From positions 1-48,519 of the forward strand of contig JAUCGF010000114.1 of the NCBI GenBank assembly GCA_030378005.1: DNA of 48,519 bases, read 5' to 3'. A program made the position numbers and the translations under genes. Shown in pieces: positions 1-7,504 of this stretch (within the stretch, counting starts at the first letter, position 1; each line of letters starts with the position of its first letter). The notes under the pieces were generated by a model that saw nothing but the letters and a program-made list of their open reading frames with translations, was not told where the DNA came from and searched no databases. Origin of the DNA: Desulfococcaceae bacterium HSG9 (GTDB lineage: Bacteria > Desulfobacterota > Desulfobacteria > Desulfobacterales > JAUCGF01).

Positions 1-222
1 TCTCCTTTATCAGCGGGGAAAATGATGCAATTTTTAAAAACTCTGTTTTTTGGATGAGCTTACCTAACTATTTGATATATCAAAAATTACGTAAAATTAA
101 AAGAAGTTTATGAATAATTCAGGATAAGGGGCTTGAATTTGAGAAAAGTCCTGCAATATTAAGCGAATCGTAAGTCTTAATATTTCAGTTCCGTTAAATG
201 TTATTTCCGCTCCGCAATCATT
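1..222. other. Non-coding stretch at window start
   Basis: AT-rich sequence with no convincing reading frame, RNA or repeat on either strand. It ends where the left arm of the inverted-repeat element begins. It may hold remains of the gene broken at 344-688, but I could not recognise any. Confidence 0.4.
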
Positions 223-360
223 AGGCTCTGTTGACATTTGATAAAATTATCTTAATATTCAAGTGATTGGTAAACATAGCACATTCAAGTTATTTTCGCC
301 GCAAGCTCTTGTGGATACTGGTCTATAGTGCAAGCCGAATTTGAAATATCAACAGAGCCT
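223..360. mobile_element. Small inverted-repeat element (MITE-like or IS remnant)
   Basis: Two 17-nt arms, AGGCTCTGTTGACATTT at 223-239 and its complement at 344-360, match at 16 of 17 positions around about 100 nt of AT-rich non-coding DNA. The outer end resembles IS5/IS903-type termini (GGCTTTGTTGA), which is a resemblance only. I see no target-site duplication. The right arm touches the first recognisable codons of the broken gene at 344-688, so the element may mark the point where that gene was truncated. Confidence 0.45.
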
Positions 361-688
361 TATAGTCGCGTATTGAAACATCATGCCTTATTTTTTATCA
401 CTCAGGCGGGATTTCATCCTGGCTTGCCGGCTGCCTTCATTCGTCAAGCCGCGAAATATTTTGAGCAGTACGATAAATCAATTATCGCAATGACAATGGG
501 AAATGAACGCTCGGTTTGAAAAACCGGAATCCACTTATGAAATTATTCATGAAATTTGTGAAACAAATGCGGAAATATTTAAAAACGGGCATTGGAGAAA
601 AGCCGATTATAAAGATGCCATCGAAAAATTGTCTCGCCATCCCGTGACATTCCATCGACTGACAGGCGTCGATGTCGTTTTTTTATGA
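344..688 (+). pseudogene. Broken saccharopine-dehydrogenase-like gene
   Basis: Two reading frames join into one protein fragment. The first (to about 500) contains GFHPGLPAAFIRQAA, typical of the C-terminal half of saccharopine dehydrogenase/homospermidine-synthase-like oxidoreductases. The second (from 503) continues with NARFEKPESTYEII and then NGHWRKADYKDAIEKL, also as expected for that family. A frameshift near 500-505 separates them. The N-terminal NADP-binding half is absent, and the reading stops about 60 residues after the shift, earlier than the family normally ends. The fragment starts at the right arm of an inverted-repeat element and stops 30 nt before the EtfB-like gene. I infer a dead remnant. 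Family assignment rests on motif memory only. Confidence 0.5.
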
Positions 689-717
689 GATCAGACCGTT
701 CAAAAGAGGAGGGTTAC

Positions 718-1605
718 ATGAGAATTATCGTCTGCACCAAGCAAATTCGGCACACATACGCAAGAACCGGAAAAGAGCCTGATAAAAATTATATCAATCC
801 TGAAGACTCGATCTATCGCGTCAATCCCTATGACGAAGCGGCGATTGAGCTGGCGTTGCGCTTAAAAGACGCAATCGGCCAAGGTGAAGTTGTTCTTTTG
901 ACCATCGGGCCTATGATTGCCGAAACCGAAATGCGGCGATGTCTGGCCACAGGCGTGGATCACCTTTTCCAAATCGAACTGCCTTATGAAATAGGCGTAA
1001 AAGACCCCTTAAATCAACCCGCTCCTCAGATCAAAGCCGAGCTGCTTGCCCTGGCGATCAAGGAGCTGAAGGGCGATCTGATTCTTTGCGGCAAAGAATC
1101 GGCCGATAGGGGCAACGGTCAGATAGGGGCGTTTCTGGCGCATCATCTTGACTGGCCTTTTGTCTCAGCCATCACCCAACTCGCTTTTAATCAAGCTGAC
1201 GGCTGTATTCAGGCGCAGCGAAGCGCCGGGCGCGGAGTTCGAGAAACGGCAGAATGCGCCTTACCTGCTGTTTGCAGTGTTGATTTAGGGACCGACTTGC
1301 GAATGCCCACGGTTACAAGCAAACAATGGGCTGAAAAATATGATATTTGTAAATTGAGTTATGATCGCAAGAAACCTTCCCTGTCAACTGAAAATGTACG
1401 TATCTTTCCACCCCGGCCGCGACCCAAAATCATACCTCCGCCGGACAGCCGTCTTGACGCCTATCAGCGCGTGTCACAGTTATTGACCGGCAGCACGGTG
1501 GAAAAAAAGGGAGATATTCTGACCGGCAGTGCGGAATCACAAGCAGAAGGAATCATCGCCTTTCTGAAAACGTATAGCTTTCTGGAAACCGTTGACAGCG
1601 AATAA
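718..1605 (+). CDS. Electron transfer flavoprotein beta-subunit-like protein (mycofactocin-associated type)
   Basis: The 295-residue protein begins MRIIVCTKQIRHT, the usual EtfB opening, and has the nucleotide-binding-type stretch LILCGKESADRGNGQIGAFLAHHL near residue 125. EtfB pairs with EtfA to carry electrons from flavin dehydrogenases to membrane quinone oxidoreductases. It is about 40 residues longer than ordinary EtfB, with an insert around residues 15-30 and a proline-rich segment near 240. The start at 718 is chosen over an ATG at 685 because GAGGAGG lies 6 nt upstream and the fold starts there. Its stop overlaps the next gene by 14 nt, implying co-transcription and probably coupled translation with an MftF-like glycosyltransferase. 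No etfA is present in the window. The mycofactocin link is inferred from that neighbour and from recollection of an EtfB subfamily described as mycofactocin-associated. Confidence 0.75.
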   Translation: MRIIVCTKQIRHTYARTGKEPDKNYINPEDSIYRVNPYDEAAIELALRLKDAIGQGEVVLLTIGPMIAETEMRRCLATGVDHLFQIELPYEIGVKDPLNQPAPQIKAELLALAIKELKGDLILCGKESADRGNGQIGAFLAHHLDWPFVSAITQLAFNQADGCIQAQRSAGRGVRETAECALPAVCSVDLGTDLRMPTVTSKQWAEKYDICKLSYDRKKPSLSTENVRIFPPRPRPKIIPPPDSRLDAYQRVSQLLTGSTVEKKGDILTGSAESQAEGIIAFLKTYSFLETVDSE

Positions 1606-3079
1606 AAAAGCGCTGGCTTTTCGGCTGCGAACGTCGGCGCGGTATTATCTTTTGGAAGAGAACAGGCCGGTTCTGATTCTGTTTTTTCCGCTTAAAATCG
1701 TCTATCTTCACCCTTTTTGGCGGCTGGTTCTGAATATTTTCACTAAGGGTGAATTTATTCCCTTTGAAGATATTCTTGCCCTGATTCCCGAAACTCCTCC
1801 TGAAAAGATCGAATCGTTTTTAAAAGATTTGATTCGTAAAGGGTTTGCGGAGCAGCAAGGCATCCCTGTAATGGCCGAAAATGAGTACCCGTTTGTATCC
1901 GTTATTGTGCCGGTGCGCAATCGGCCTCGGGAGATTGCAGATTGCCTCAATTCTTTGGAAAAACTTGATTATCCGGCGTCAAAAAAAGAGATCATTGTCA
2001 TTGACGATGCTTCCGAAGATGATACGCCCCTGGTCATTGCCCAATTTCCCGTGCGGCTGATCAGACTTGGCGAGCGCAAACAGGCGTCCTTTTGCCGCAA
2101 TCTCGGCGCTCGCAACGCCAAAGGAACAATTTTGGCCTTTGTCGATTCCGATTGTCTCGCTGACCCGCTCTGGCTGAAGGAACTGACACCCGCTTTCAGG
2201 GATGTTACATTAGGCGCTGTGGGCGGCCAGATTGACGCTTATTATGACACCAAAGGGTTGGATCATTACGAAAAAGTGAAGTCCGCTTTGAAAATAAGTT
2301 CCTGGTTCAAACGCTCCGAAACTGAAGATCGTTTTTTTTATGTGCCGGCCTGTAATTTTCTGGTACGAAAAGACCTTTTTCTGAAACTTGATGGCTTTCG
2401 GGAATTTTTGTATGTAGGCGAGGATGTCGATTTTTGTTGGCGATTGCAGAATCATGGCAATATGTTGGAATACTGGCCGGCCGGCAAAATATTCCATAAA
2501 CACCGCAACCGGCTCAGGCCATTTTGCGCCCGGCGTTTCGACTATGGCACATCCGAACCGCTTTTGCAGCAATTGCATCCCGACCGAGTCAAACGACTGT
2601 TTTTTCCGCCGTCGGCCGCCCTGTTCTGGATTATATTCATTTCAGCTTTGTTTTTTAATAAGTCTGCTTTCCTGTTTATCTTGGCACCAGGCATACTGAC
2701 ATCGGATTGTATCAACAAATACCGTAAAATCCGCTCTCGCAAAATACCGATCCATTTTTTACGGCTGTCACAGGCGGTATTCAGAAGCTATCTAACTTTG
2801 GTCTTCCATTGCTGTAGTTTTATGTCACGCTACTATCTGATTCCGGCTTTGCTATTATTACCCCTGAATCCATCCATTCCCGCAGTTATTAGTTGCATGC
2901 ACCTTTTGGTAGGGATAACAGAATACAGAATTAAAAAGCCCCATATCAATCCTTTATCATTTCTTTTCTACTTTTCTTTGGAACAACTTTCCTATCAGGC
3001 CGGCGTGTGGCAAGGGTGCTTTAAGAGATGGAATTTCAATGCTGTGCTGCCTGGAATTATGTTTAAAAAGGAGAAGTGA
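1592..3079 (+). CDS. mftF: MftF-like family-2 glycosyltransferase with N-terminal PqqD-like domain
   Basis: The 495-residue protein has a PqqD/MftB-like N-terminus (residues 10-90, small winged-helix character). A GT2 domain follows from about residue 100, with SVIVPVRNRP, the nucleotide-sugar aspartates IDDAS (138-140) and the metal-binding DSD (185-187). Next come GEDVDFCWRL and RRFDYGTSEPLLQQLHP, a signature recalled from the mycofactocin glycosyltransferase MftF. The C-terminal third carries several hydrophobic segments, likely membrane helices. MftF attaches glucose units to the redox cofactor mycofactocin. The TTG start at 1592 lies inside the end of the EtfB-like gene with no strong ribosome site, so coupling is likely; the exact start is unsure. 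The peptide precursor and radical-SAM genes of the pathway are not in the window. A different GT2 substrate is possible. Confidence 0.65.
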   Translation: MTANKKALAFRLRTSARYYLLEENRPVLILFFPLKIVYLHPFWRLVLNIFTKGEFIPFEDILALIPETPPEKIESFLKDLIRKGFAEQQGIPVMAENEYPFVSVIVPVRNRPREIADCLNSLEKLDYPASKKEIIVIDDASEDDTPLVIAQFPVRLIRLGERKQASFCRNLGARNAKGTILAFVDSDCLADPLWLKELTPAFRDVTLGAVGGQIDAYYDTKGLDHYEKVKSALKISSWFKRSETEDRFFYVPACNFLVRKDLFLKLDGFREFLYVGEDVDFCWRLQNHGNMLEYWPAGKIFHKHRNRLRPFCARRFDYGTSEPLLQQLHPDRVKRLFFPPSAALFWIIFISALFFNKSAFLFILAPGILTSDCINKYRKIRSRKIPIHFLRLSQAVFRSYLTLVFHCCSFMSRYYLIPALLLLPLNPSIPAVISCMHLLVGITEYRIKKPHINPLSFLFYFSLEQLSYQAGVWQGCFKRWNFNAVLPGIMFKKEK

Positions 3080-3114
3080 TAAGGCAGGTGATGATTTCGA
3101 CCGCTTAAAACCGG

Positions 3115-4050
3115 TTAATTGAGAGAGCAGGCGTTCTGCCAAACTCCTGACACTCCCAAAATGACATCGCAAAGCACGCCCAAAAACAGAGTTATTGAAA
3201 TAACACTGTTGATATGAAAAAAAGCGATATTGATATGGCGCAGATCATCCGGTTTTACCAAACGATGTTCAACGATTAAAAGAATCCCGATCACAAACGC
3301 CGCAATCAGGTAAATATAGCTTAAATCAAACACATATTTGACGGATAAAAAGAAACACCACGAAATCAGATGAAGTATTTTGGCAATCATCAGCGCCCGC
3401 TTAATTCCAAATTTGGCAGGAATGGAATAAAGTCCCTGATCGCGGTCGAAATCTTTGTCTTGACAGGCATAGAGAATATCAAATCCGGCGATATAGGTCA
3501 TCAGGGACAGGCATAGGGTTAACACCGGCCAGGTATAAGAATCAGTTACGGCGATCCATGCGCCAAGGGGAGCGAGGCCGATGGCAAATCCCAGATAAAG
3601 ATGTGCAAGCCAGGTAAAGCGTTTTGTATAGGAGTAAGCAAAAAGCAGCAACAAAACAGGCAGGGATAAAATCAGACAAAGGCGGCCAAGCAGGGCGCAC
3701 GCCAGTATAAAAACAGCGGAAGAAAGGATAACAAAAATCACTACGGCTTTGGGTGAAAGCAGGCCGGAAGGAATTTCACGAATCGCAGTACGCGGGTTTT
3801 GGGCGTCAATGGTCGCATCGGCCAAACGGTTAAATCCCATAGCGGCCGAACGTGCGCCCGCCATAGCCACTAAAATCCATAGTAATGTGGCTATTTTGAT
3901 CGGATATTGTTGGCCGGCCAGAACAACTGCGGTCAGCGCAAACGGAAGCGCGAAAATCGTATGGCTGAATTTAATCATCCGGCCATAAGTGGTAACCCCA
4001 TTGATAATTTTATGAATTCGGTGTCCGTTATCTAAGTTTGATGTTTTCAA
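3115..4050 (-). CDS. UbiA-family polyprenyltransferase (4-hydroxybenzoate type, possibly MqnP)
   Basis: This 311-residue integral membrane protein has about eight hydrophobic segments. The two aspartate-rich prenyl-diphosphate/Mg sites are NRLADATID (about 95-103) and DKDFDRD (about 200). The family attaches a polyprenyl chain to an aromatic acid during quinone synthesis. In menaquinone-using Desulfobacterota the same family serves the futalosine pathway (MqnP), so menaquinone rather than ubiquinone is the likely product; that choice is inference. A TTG start with GAGGT 7 nt upstream fits the coordinates. The gene stands alone, converging with the MftF-like gene 35 nt away, and has no linked mqn genes in the window. 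Confidence 0.8.
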   Translation of the reverse strand: MKTSNLDNGHRIHKIINGVTTYGRMIKFSHTIFALPFALTAVVLAGQQYPIKIATLLWILVAMAGARSAAMGFNRLADATIDAQNPRTAIREIPSGLLSPKAVVIFVILSSAVFILACALLGRLCLILSLPVLLLLFAYSYTKRFTWLAHLYLGFAIGLAPLGAWIAVTDSYTWPVLTLCLSLMTYIAGFDILYACQDKDFDRDQGLYSIPAKFGIKRALMIAKILHLISWCFFLSVKYVFDLSYIYLIAAFVIGILLIVEHRLVKPDDLRHINIAFFHINSVISITLFLGVLCDVILGVSGVWQNACSLN

Positions 4051-4383
4051 AATTAAGACCTCAGCAAATATTGCGACTGCCAGGATTGGCAGTGACCATT
4101 GAAATCAATTATCGGAAGTGTCCAACCCTATGTTGAAAGGTGATTTCAGGCATCCTCGATTTTATGCTGAACATAAAAACGGGTCAATTCGTAAGGAGTG
4201 CTGAACTTACAGTCCGCTAATCGTTCACTTTTAAGTATGCTTTAAGTTACTACATACGTTTTTAATCGTCAAGGCTCACTATATATATGCAATCTAAAAG
4301 CAGTAGAACGATTTTGCAAATGCAAGAAAATTTTAACATATTTAAAAAAATCGGCCTGCTTAACAATTTATTTTTGAAAGATA
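4051..4383. other. Intergenic region between the UbiA-family gene and tRNA-Gly
   Basis: AT-rich spacer between divergent transcripts. Apart from the possible transposase tail at 4146-4244, I see no gene or RNA. GAGGT at the start of the region is the probable ribosome site of the UbiA-family gene. Confidence 0.5.
4146..4244 (-). pseudogene. Possible transposase C-terminal fragment
   Basis: A 31-codon open stretch on the minus strand reads RLADCKFSTPYELTRFY and then VQHKIEDA before a TGA. It resembles the tail of an integrase-core (DDE) transposase, and an in-frame stop closes it upstream. GTGTCCAACCC lies just past its end (4118-4128) and could be a terminal-repeat remnant. The assignment is tentative. 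Confidence 0.3.
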
Positions 4384-4412
4384 TTGACAAAGATATTTTT
4401 TTGGCTTATTTA
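4384..4412 (+). promoter_or_regulatory. Putative sigma-70 promoter of tRNA-Gly
   Basis: A perfect -35 TTGACA (4384-4389) is followed after 17 nt by a weak -10, TATTTA (4407-4412). It would start transcription about 9 nt before the mature tRNA. Only the -35 box is strong. Confidence 0.5.
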
Positions 4413-4427
4413 GTCAGAGTTTGTTGA

Positions 4428-4499
4428 GCGGGCATAGCTCAGTGGTAGAGTACAAGCTTCCCAAGCTTGGTGTCGCGAGTTCAAATCTCGTTGCCCGCT
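4428..4499 (+). tRNA. tRNA-Gly (anticodon CCC)
   Basis: A 72-nt cloverleaf. The acceptor arm is GCGGGCA/TGCCCGC with discriminator T, as expected for bacterial tRNA-Gly. The D stem is GCTC/GAGT, the anticodon stem CAAGC/GCTTG encloses loop TTCCCAA (anticodon CCC), and the T arm holds GTTCAAATC. The 3' CCA is not encoded. It decodes GGG. It lies directly upstream of rimP-nusA-infB, a position held by a tRNA-fMet gene (metY) in Escherichia coli. Confidence 0.95.
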
Positions 4500-4647
4500 T
4501 CAAACAATTTTGCCCATCTCAATGGCAAATTGGTTGGTGGAAGAATTATTATCTTGTATTTTGCAGTAACTTAAATTTTGTGGGTATGATACATGAACGG
4601 ATAATGTTTTTTTAATCTACTGCTAAAGATCAATTTGACAAAAAGAA

Positions 4648-4676
4648 AACGGGCTTATTAAGCTCGTTTTTTTTTT
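4648..4676 (+). terminator. Intrinsic terminator/attenuator between tRNA-Gly and rimP
   Basis: A 9-bp stem (AACGGGCTT with AAGCTCGTT, one G-U pair) closes a 3-nt loop and is followed by ten T. The T-run ends 12 nt before the rimP ATG and no promoter is evident in between. It either ends the tRNA transcript or acts as a partly read-through attenuator controlling the nusA operon. Confidence 0.85.
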
Positions 4677-4688
4677 GAATGAAACGTA

Positions 4689-5258
4689 ATGACAGAAAAG
4701 CAAATAGTTTCTAATAAAAGTCGCCCCCGGTATATCGGTGAAAACCGGGGCAAGTTTTACAACGAATCGAATCTTGTAACTCAGGTGATTGATTTGACTG
4801 AACCGTTGTGCGAAGCGGAAGGCATGGAGCTTGTTCATGTTGAATATCAAAGGGAATCCTCTGGTCGGATTTTGCGTCTCTTTTTAGACAAACCGGAAGG
4901 CGTTTCGTTGGATGACTGTGTCGGTATCAGCCGTCAACTCAGTGATTTGCTGGATATTTATCTTATCGAATCCAAAGCTGAAAAAAAAAAGGCATATAGG
5001 TTGGAGGTATCCTCCCCCGGAATACAGCGCCCTTTGGGGAAATTCACTGATTTTGAAAAATTCACCGGTAAACGCGTGATTATCAAAACGATTCTGCCGA
5101 TCAATGGGCAAAAACAATTCAAAGGTGTTCTGTCAGGCGTTTCACAAGAAATGATAAAACTGGATTGTAAAAAACACAAGAAGAATGATAAAACTATCCG
5201 GATTCCTTATAATGAAATCATAAAGGCGCGGCTTATCAAAATGAATGGAGAATTCTGA
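4689..5258 (+). CDS. rimP: Ribosome maturation factor RimP
   Basis: The 189-residue protein matches RimP, which helps assemble the 30S subunit. The N-terminal domain holds EAEGMELVHVEYQRE and LRLFLDKPEGVSLDDC. The hallmark YRLEVSSPGIQRPL follows near residue 100, and a C-terminal Sm-like domain (about 120-189) ends the protein. A poorly conserved extension of about 28 residues precedes the core. It is the first gene of the rimP-nusA-infB-rbfA order found across bacteria, and its TGA overlaps the nusA ATG by 1 nt, implying translational coupling. The ATG lies 12 nt after a terminator T-run and lacks a clear Shine-Dalgarno sequence, so an internal start is possible. Confidence 0.93.
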   Translation: MTEKQIVSNKSRPRYIGENRGKFYNESNLVTQVIDLTEPLCEAEGMELVHVEYQRESSGRILRLFLDKPEGVSLDDCVGISRQLSDLLDIYLIESKAEKKKAYRLEVSSPGIQRPLGKFTDFEKFTGKRVIIKTILPINGQKQFKGVLSGVSQEMIKLDCKKHKKNDKTIRIPYNEIIKARLIKMNGEF

Positions 5259-7420
5259 TGCTTGGAACCGATTTTAAACGTATCGTTGAACAAGTTAGCC
5301 GAGATAAAGGTATTAACCGTGACGTTTTGATTCAGGCGCTTGAAGAAGCACTGAAGTCAGCGGCAAGGAAAAAATATGGCAACAACATTGATGTCGAATC
5401 TCAATATAACACCGATTTAGGTGAGATCGAAGTATTTCGATTCAGAGAAGTGGCCGAGGAAGTCGTTGAGCCGGAAATTGAAATTTCATTTGAAGACGCC
5501 CGGCTATTGGACCCTGAATGCGAAATCGGTGACAGTTTGGGAAAAAAAATGGATACGATGGCTTTCGGTCGGATTGCCGCTCAGTCTGCTAAACAGGTCA
5601 TTATCCAAAAAATGAAAGATGCCGAAAGAGATGCGGTTTATTCATCTTATATAGACCGCAAAGGTGAAGTGATTAATGGCATCGTACAACGCATTGATCG
5701 TGGCGACATTATTGTCAATCTGGGTCATACAGAGGCGGTGCTGCCTCGCAGGGAACAGGTTCCCAAAGAATTATATAGACGCGGCGACCGTATCAGAGCG
5801 TACATTCTTGATATTCTTTATGAAACACGCGGGCCTCAAATTATTCTTTCACGTACGCACCCTGATTTCTTAGTTCATCTTTTCCGGATGGAAGTGCCTG
5901 AAATCAGTGAAGGGCTTGTGAATATCATCGGCGCTGCGCGTGAACCCGGTGTGCGAGCTAAATTTGCCGTCTCATCAAATGACTCTGACGTCGATCCGGT
6001 TGGCGCATGTGTCGGCATGAAAGGAAGCCGGGTGCAAAACGTTGTTCAGGAGCTTAAAGGTGAAAAAATAGATATTATCGCCTGGCACATGGACTCGGCT
6101 AAGTATGTCTGCAACGCTTTGTCACCGGCTGAAATTTCACGCGTTATTATTGATGAAGTCAATAAAATGATGGAAGTCATTGTGCCTGATGATCATCTTT
6201 CAATTGCCATTGGCAAGCGCGGTCAGAATGTACGCCTGGCTTCCAAACTCACCGGATGGCGTCTGGACGTGAAAAGCGAAGCGCGTTACAATGAAACCAT
6301 GCGGCACGGATATGAAACCCTTGTCGCTCTTCCGGGGGTGAGCGTCAGTTTAGCTGATACATTATATGAAAAAGGTTTCTTTTCGGCCGAAGAACTGAAG
6401 ATGTCAACGGTTGAAGATTTAACTGATATCAGGGGAATTTCAGAAGAAGATGCTTGCCAATTGATTGAAAATGCTAATAATTGGGAGAGCTTTGTTGATA
6501 CCACGGATGAAGCGCACGATGATTTTCAAGATGATGAAGAAACATTTGGTGGGCGATCTGATGTAAAAAGCGAAGCAAACAATGATGAAACCACACGACC
6601 CGGATATGAAACCCTCATCGTTCTTCCGAATGTAAGCCGCGATTTAGCCGATGCATTATATGAAGAAGGTTTCTGTTCGGCTGAAGAACTGAGTCTGGCG
6701 ATTGCAGAAGATTTGACAGCTATCAAGGGGCTTTCGGAAGAAGATGCTTACCAATTAATTGAGAATGCTGATAATTGGGAGAGTTTTCTTGATACGACGG
6801 ATGGAACAGATGATGATTTTCAAGATGATGAAGAAACATTTGGGCGATCTGATGTAAAAAGTGAAACAAGCAATGATGAAACCATGCGGCCCGGATATGA
6901 GACCCTTATCGTTCTTCCGAATGTGAGCCGCGATTTAGCCGATGCGTTATATGAAGAAGGTTTCTGTTCAGCCGAAGAACTGAGTCTGGCGATTGCAGAG
7001 GATTTGACAGATATTAAGGGGCTTTCGGAAGAAGATGCTTTCCAATTAATCGAAAATGCTGATAATTGGGAGAGCTTTCTTGATCAGACGGATGAAACAG
7101 ACACTGATATTGTAGATGTTGAAGACGCTTTTGTTAACAAAAGTGACGTCAATATAGTATCTGACAGCCTGAATGAACATGAAACCGGGGAGCCGGATGA
7201 ATTGTCGGAGATAGCGGAATCTGATGATCATGATGATCAAAAACCGGCCGATATGGTGATGCCTGAAAAGGATAGTGAAATTGATTCCCATGAACAGGAA
7301 TCTGATAATATGTCAGGTACTAAAGAACCGGATGTTCAAGAGAAAGCTGATTTAGAAAATGAACAACCGTTGCCGGTAGAGACCGAAGATATATCAAACT
7401 TTAATGACAGCGAAGTATAA
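5258..7420 (+). CDS. nusA: Transcription factor NusA with triplicated C-terminal acidic HhH repeats
   Basis: NusA binds RNA polymerase and controls pausing, termination and antitermination. The first ~336 residues are the standard core: an N-terminal RNAP-binding domain, an S1 domain (about 130-200, GIVQRIDRGDIIVNLG) and tandem KH domains (DPVGACVGMKGSRVQ and AIGKRGQNVRLASKL). Three tandem repeats of 97-98 residues follow, beginning near residues 337, 435 and 532. Each has a helix-hairpin-helix-like module (GYETLIVLPNVSRDLADALY) and an acidic linker. An acidic tail of about 90 residues ends the protein. At 720 residues it exceeds E. coli NusA (495), which has two such AR modules. Near-identity of repeats two and three suggests recent duplication. 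The stop codon lies inside a heptanucleotide array. Confidence 0.95.
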   Translation: MLGTDFKRIVEQVSRDKGINRDVLIQALEEALKSAARKKYGNNIDVESQYNTDLGEIEVFRFREVAEEVVEPEIEISFEDARLLDPECEIGDSLGKKMDTMAFGRIAAQSAKQVIIQKMKDAERDAVYSSYIDRKGEVINGIVQRIDRGDIIVNLGHTEAVLPRREQVPKELYRRGDRIRAYILDILYETRGPQIILSRTHPDFLVHLFRMEVPEISEGLVNIIGAAREPGVRAKFAVSSNDSDVDPVGACVGMKGSRVQNVVQELKGEKIDIIAWHMDSAKYVCNALSPAEISRVIIDEVNKMMEVIVPDDHLSIAIGKRGQNVRLASKLTGWRLDVKSEARYNETMRHGYETLVALPGVSVSLADTLYEKGFFSAEELKMSTVEDLTDIRGISEEDACQLIENANNWESFVDTTDEAHDDFQDDEETFGGRSDVKSEANNDETTRPGYETLIVLPNVSRDLADALYEEGFCSAEELSLAIAEDLTAIKGLSEEDAYQLIENADNWESFLDTTDGTDDDFQDDEETFGRSDVKSETSNDETMRPGYETLIVLPNVSRDLADALYEEGFCSAEELSLAIAEDLTDIKGLSEEDAFQLIENADNWESFLDQTDETDTDIVDVEDAFVNKSDVNIVSDSLNEHETGEPDELSEIAESDDHDDQKPADMVMPEKDSEIDSHEQESDNMSGTKEPDVQEKADLENEQPLPVETEDISNFNDSEV
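6266..7144 (+). repeat. Three tandem ~291-294 bp repeats within nusA
   Basis: Units begin at 6266, 6560 and 6851, spaced 294 and 291 bp (98 and 97 codons), and the third ends near 7144. Units two and three are almost identical, while the first is more diverged. All spacings are multiples of three, so the frame is kept. They encode the AR-like acidic modules of NusA and are a substrate for recombinational copy-number change. Confidence 0.9.
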
Positions 7421-7490
7421 AGTTTGAAGTGTAAAGTTCAAAGTTATTATATATTCCATAGCTTTAGGCACTTAAAACTTAAAATTTTGG
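7412..7490. repeat. Opposed heptanucleotide arrays (AAAGTTN family) between nusA and infB
   Basis: Five units in exact 7-nt register run from 7412 to 7446 (GAAGTAT, AAAGTTT, GAAGTGT, AAAGTTC, AAAGTTA). A shorter array in the opposite orientation lies at about 7470-7488. The nusA stop codon TAA (7418-7420) spans the first two units. The two arrays could pair as a weak hairpin in the operon mRNA. Confidence 0.75.
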
Positions 7491-7504
7491 TTGAAGGGGG
7501 ATGA

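Noticed and set aside
328..688. Two small intact genes (328-519 and 503-688)
   Set aside because: Together they read as one family fragment broken by a frameshift; neither has a credible start.
718..3079. A full mycofactocin cluster
   Set aside because: No precursor peptide (GVY-type end), radical-SAM or mftD/E genes found in the window.
3115..4050. Assignment to ubiquinone synthesis
   Set aside because: The organism appears to be an anaerobic sulfate reducer, which uses menaquinone; only the family is certain.
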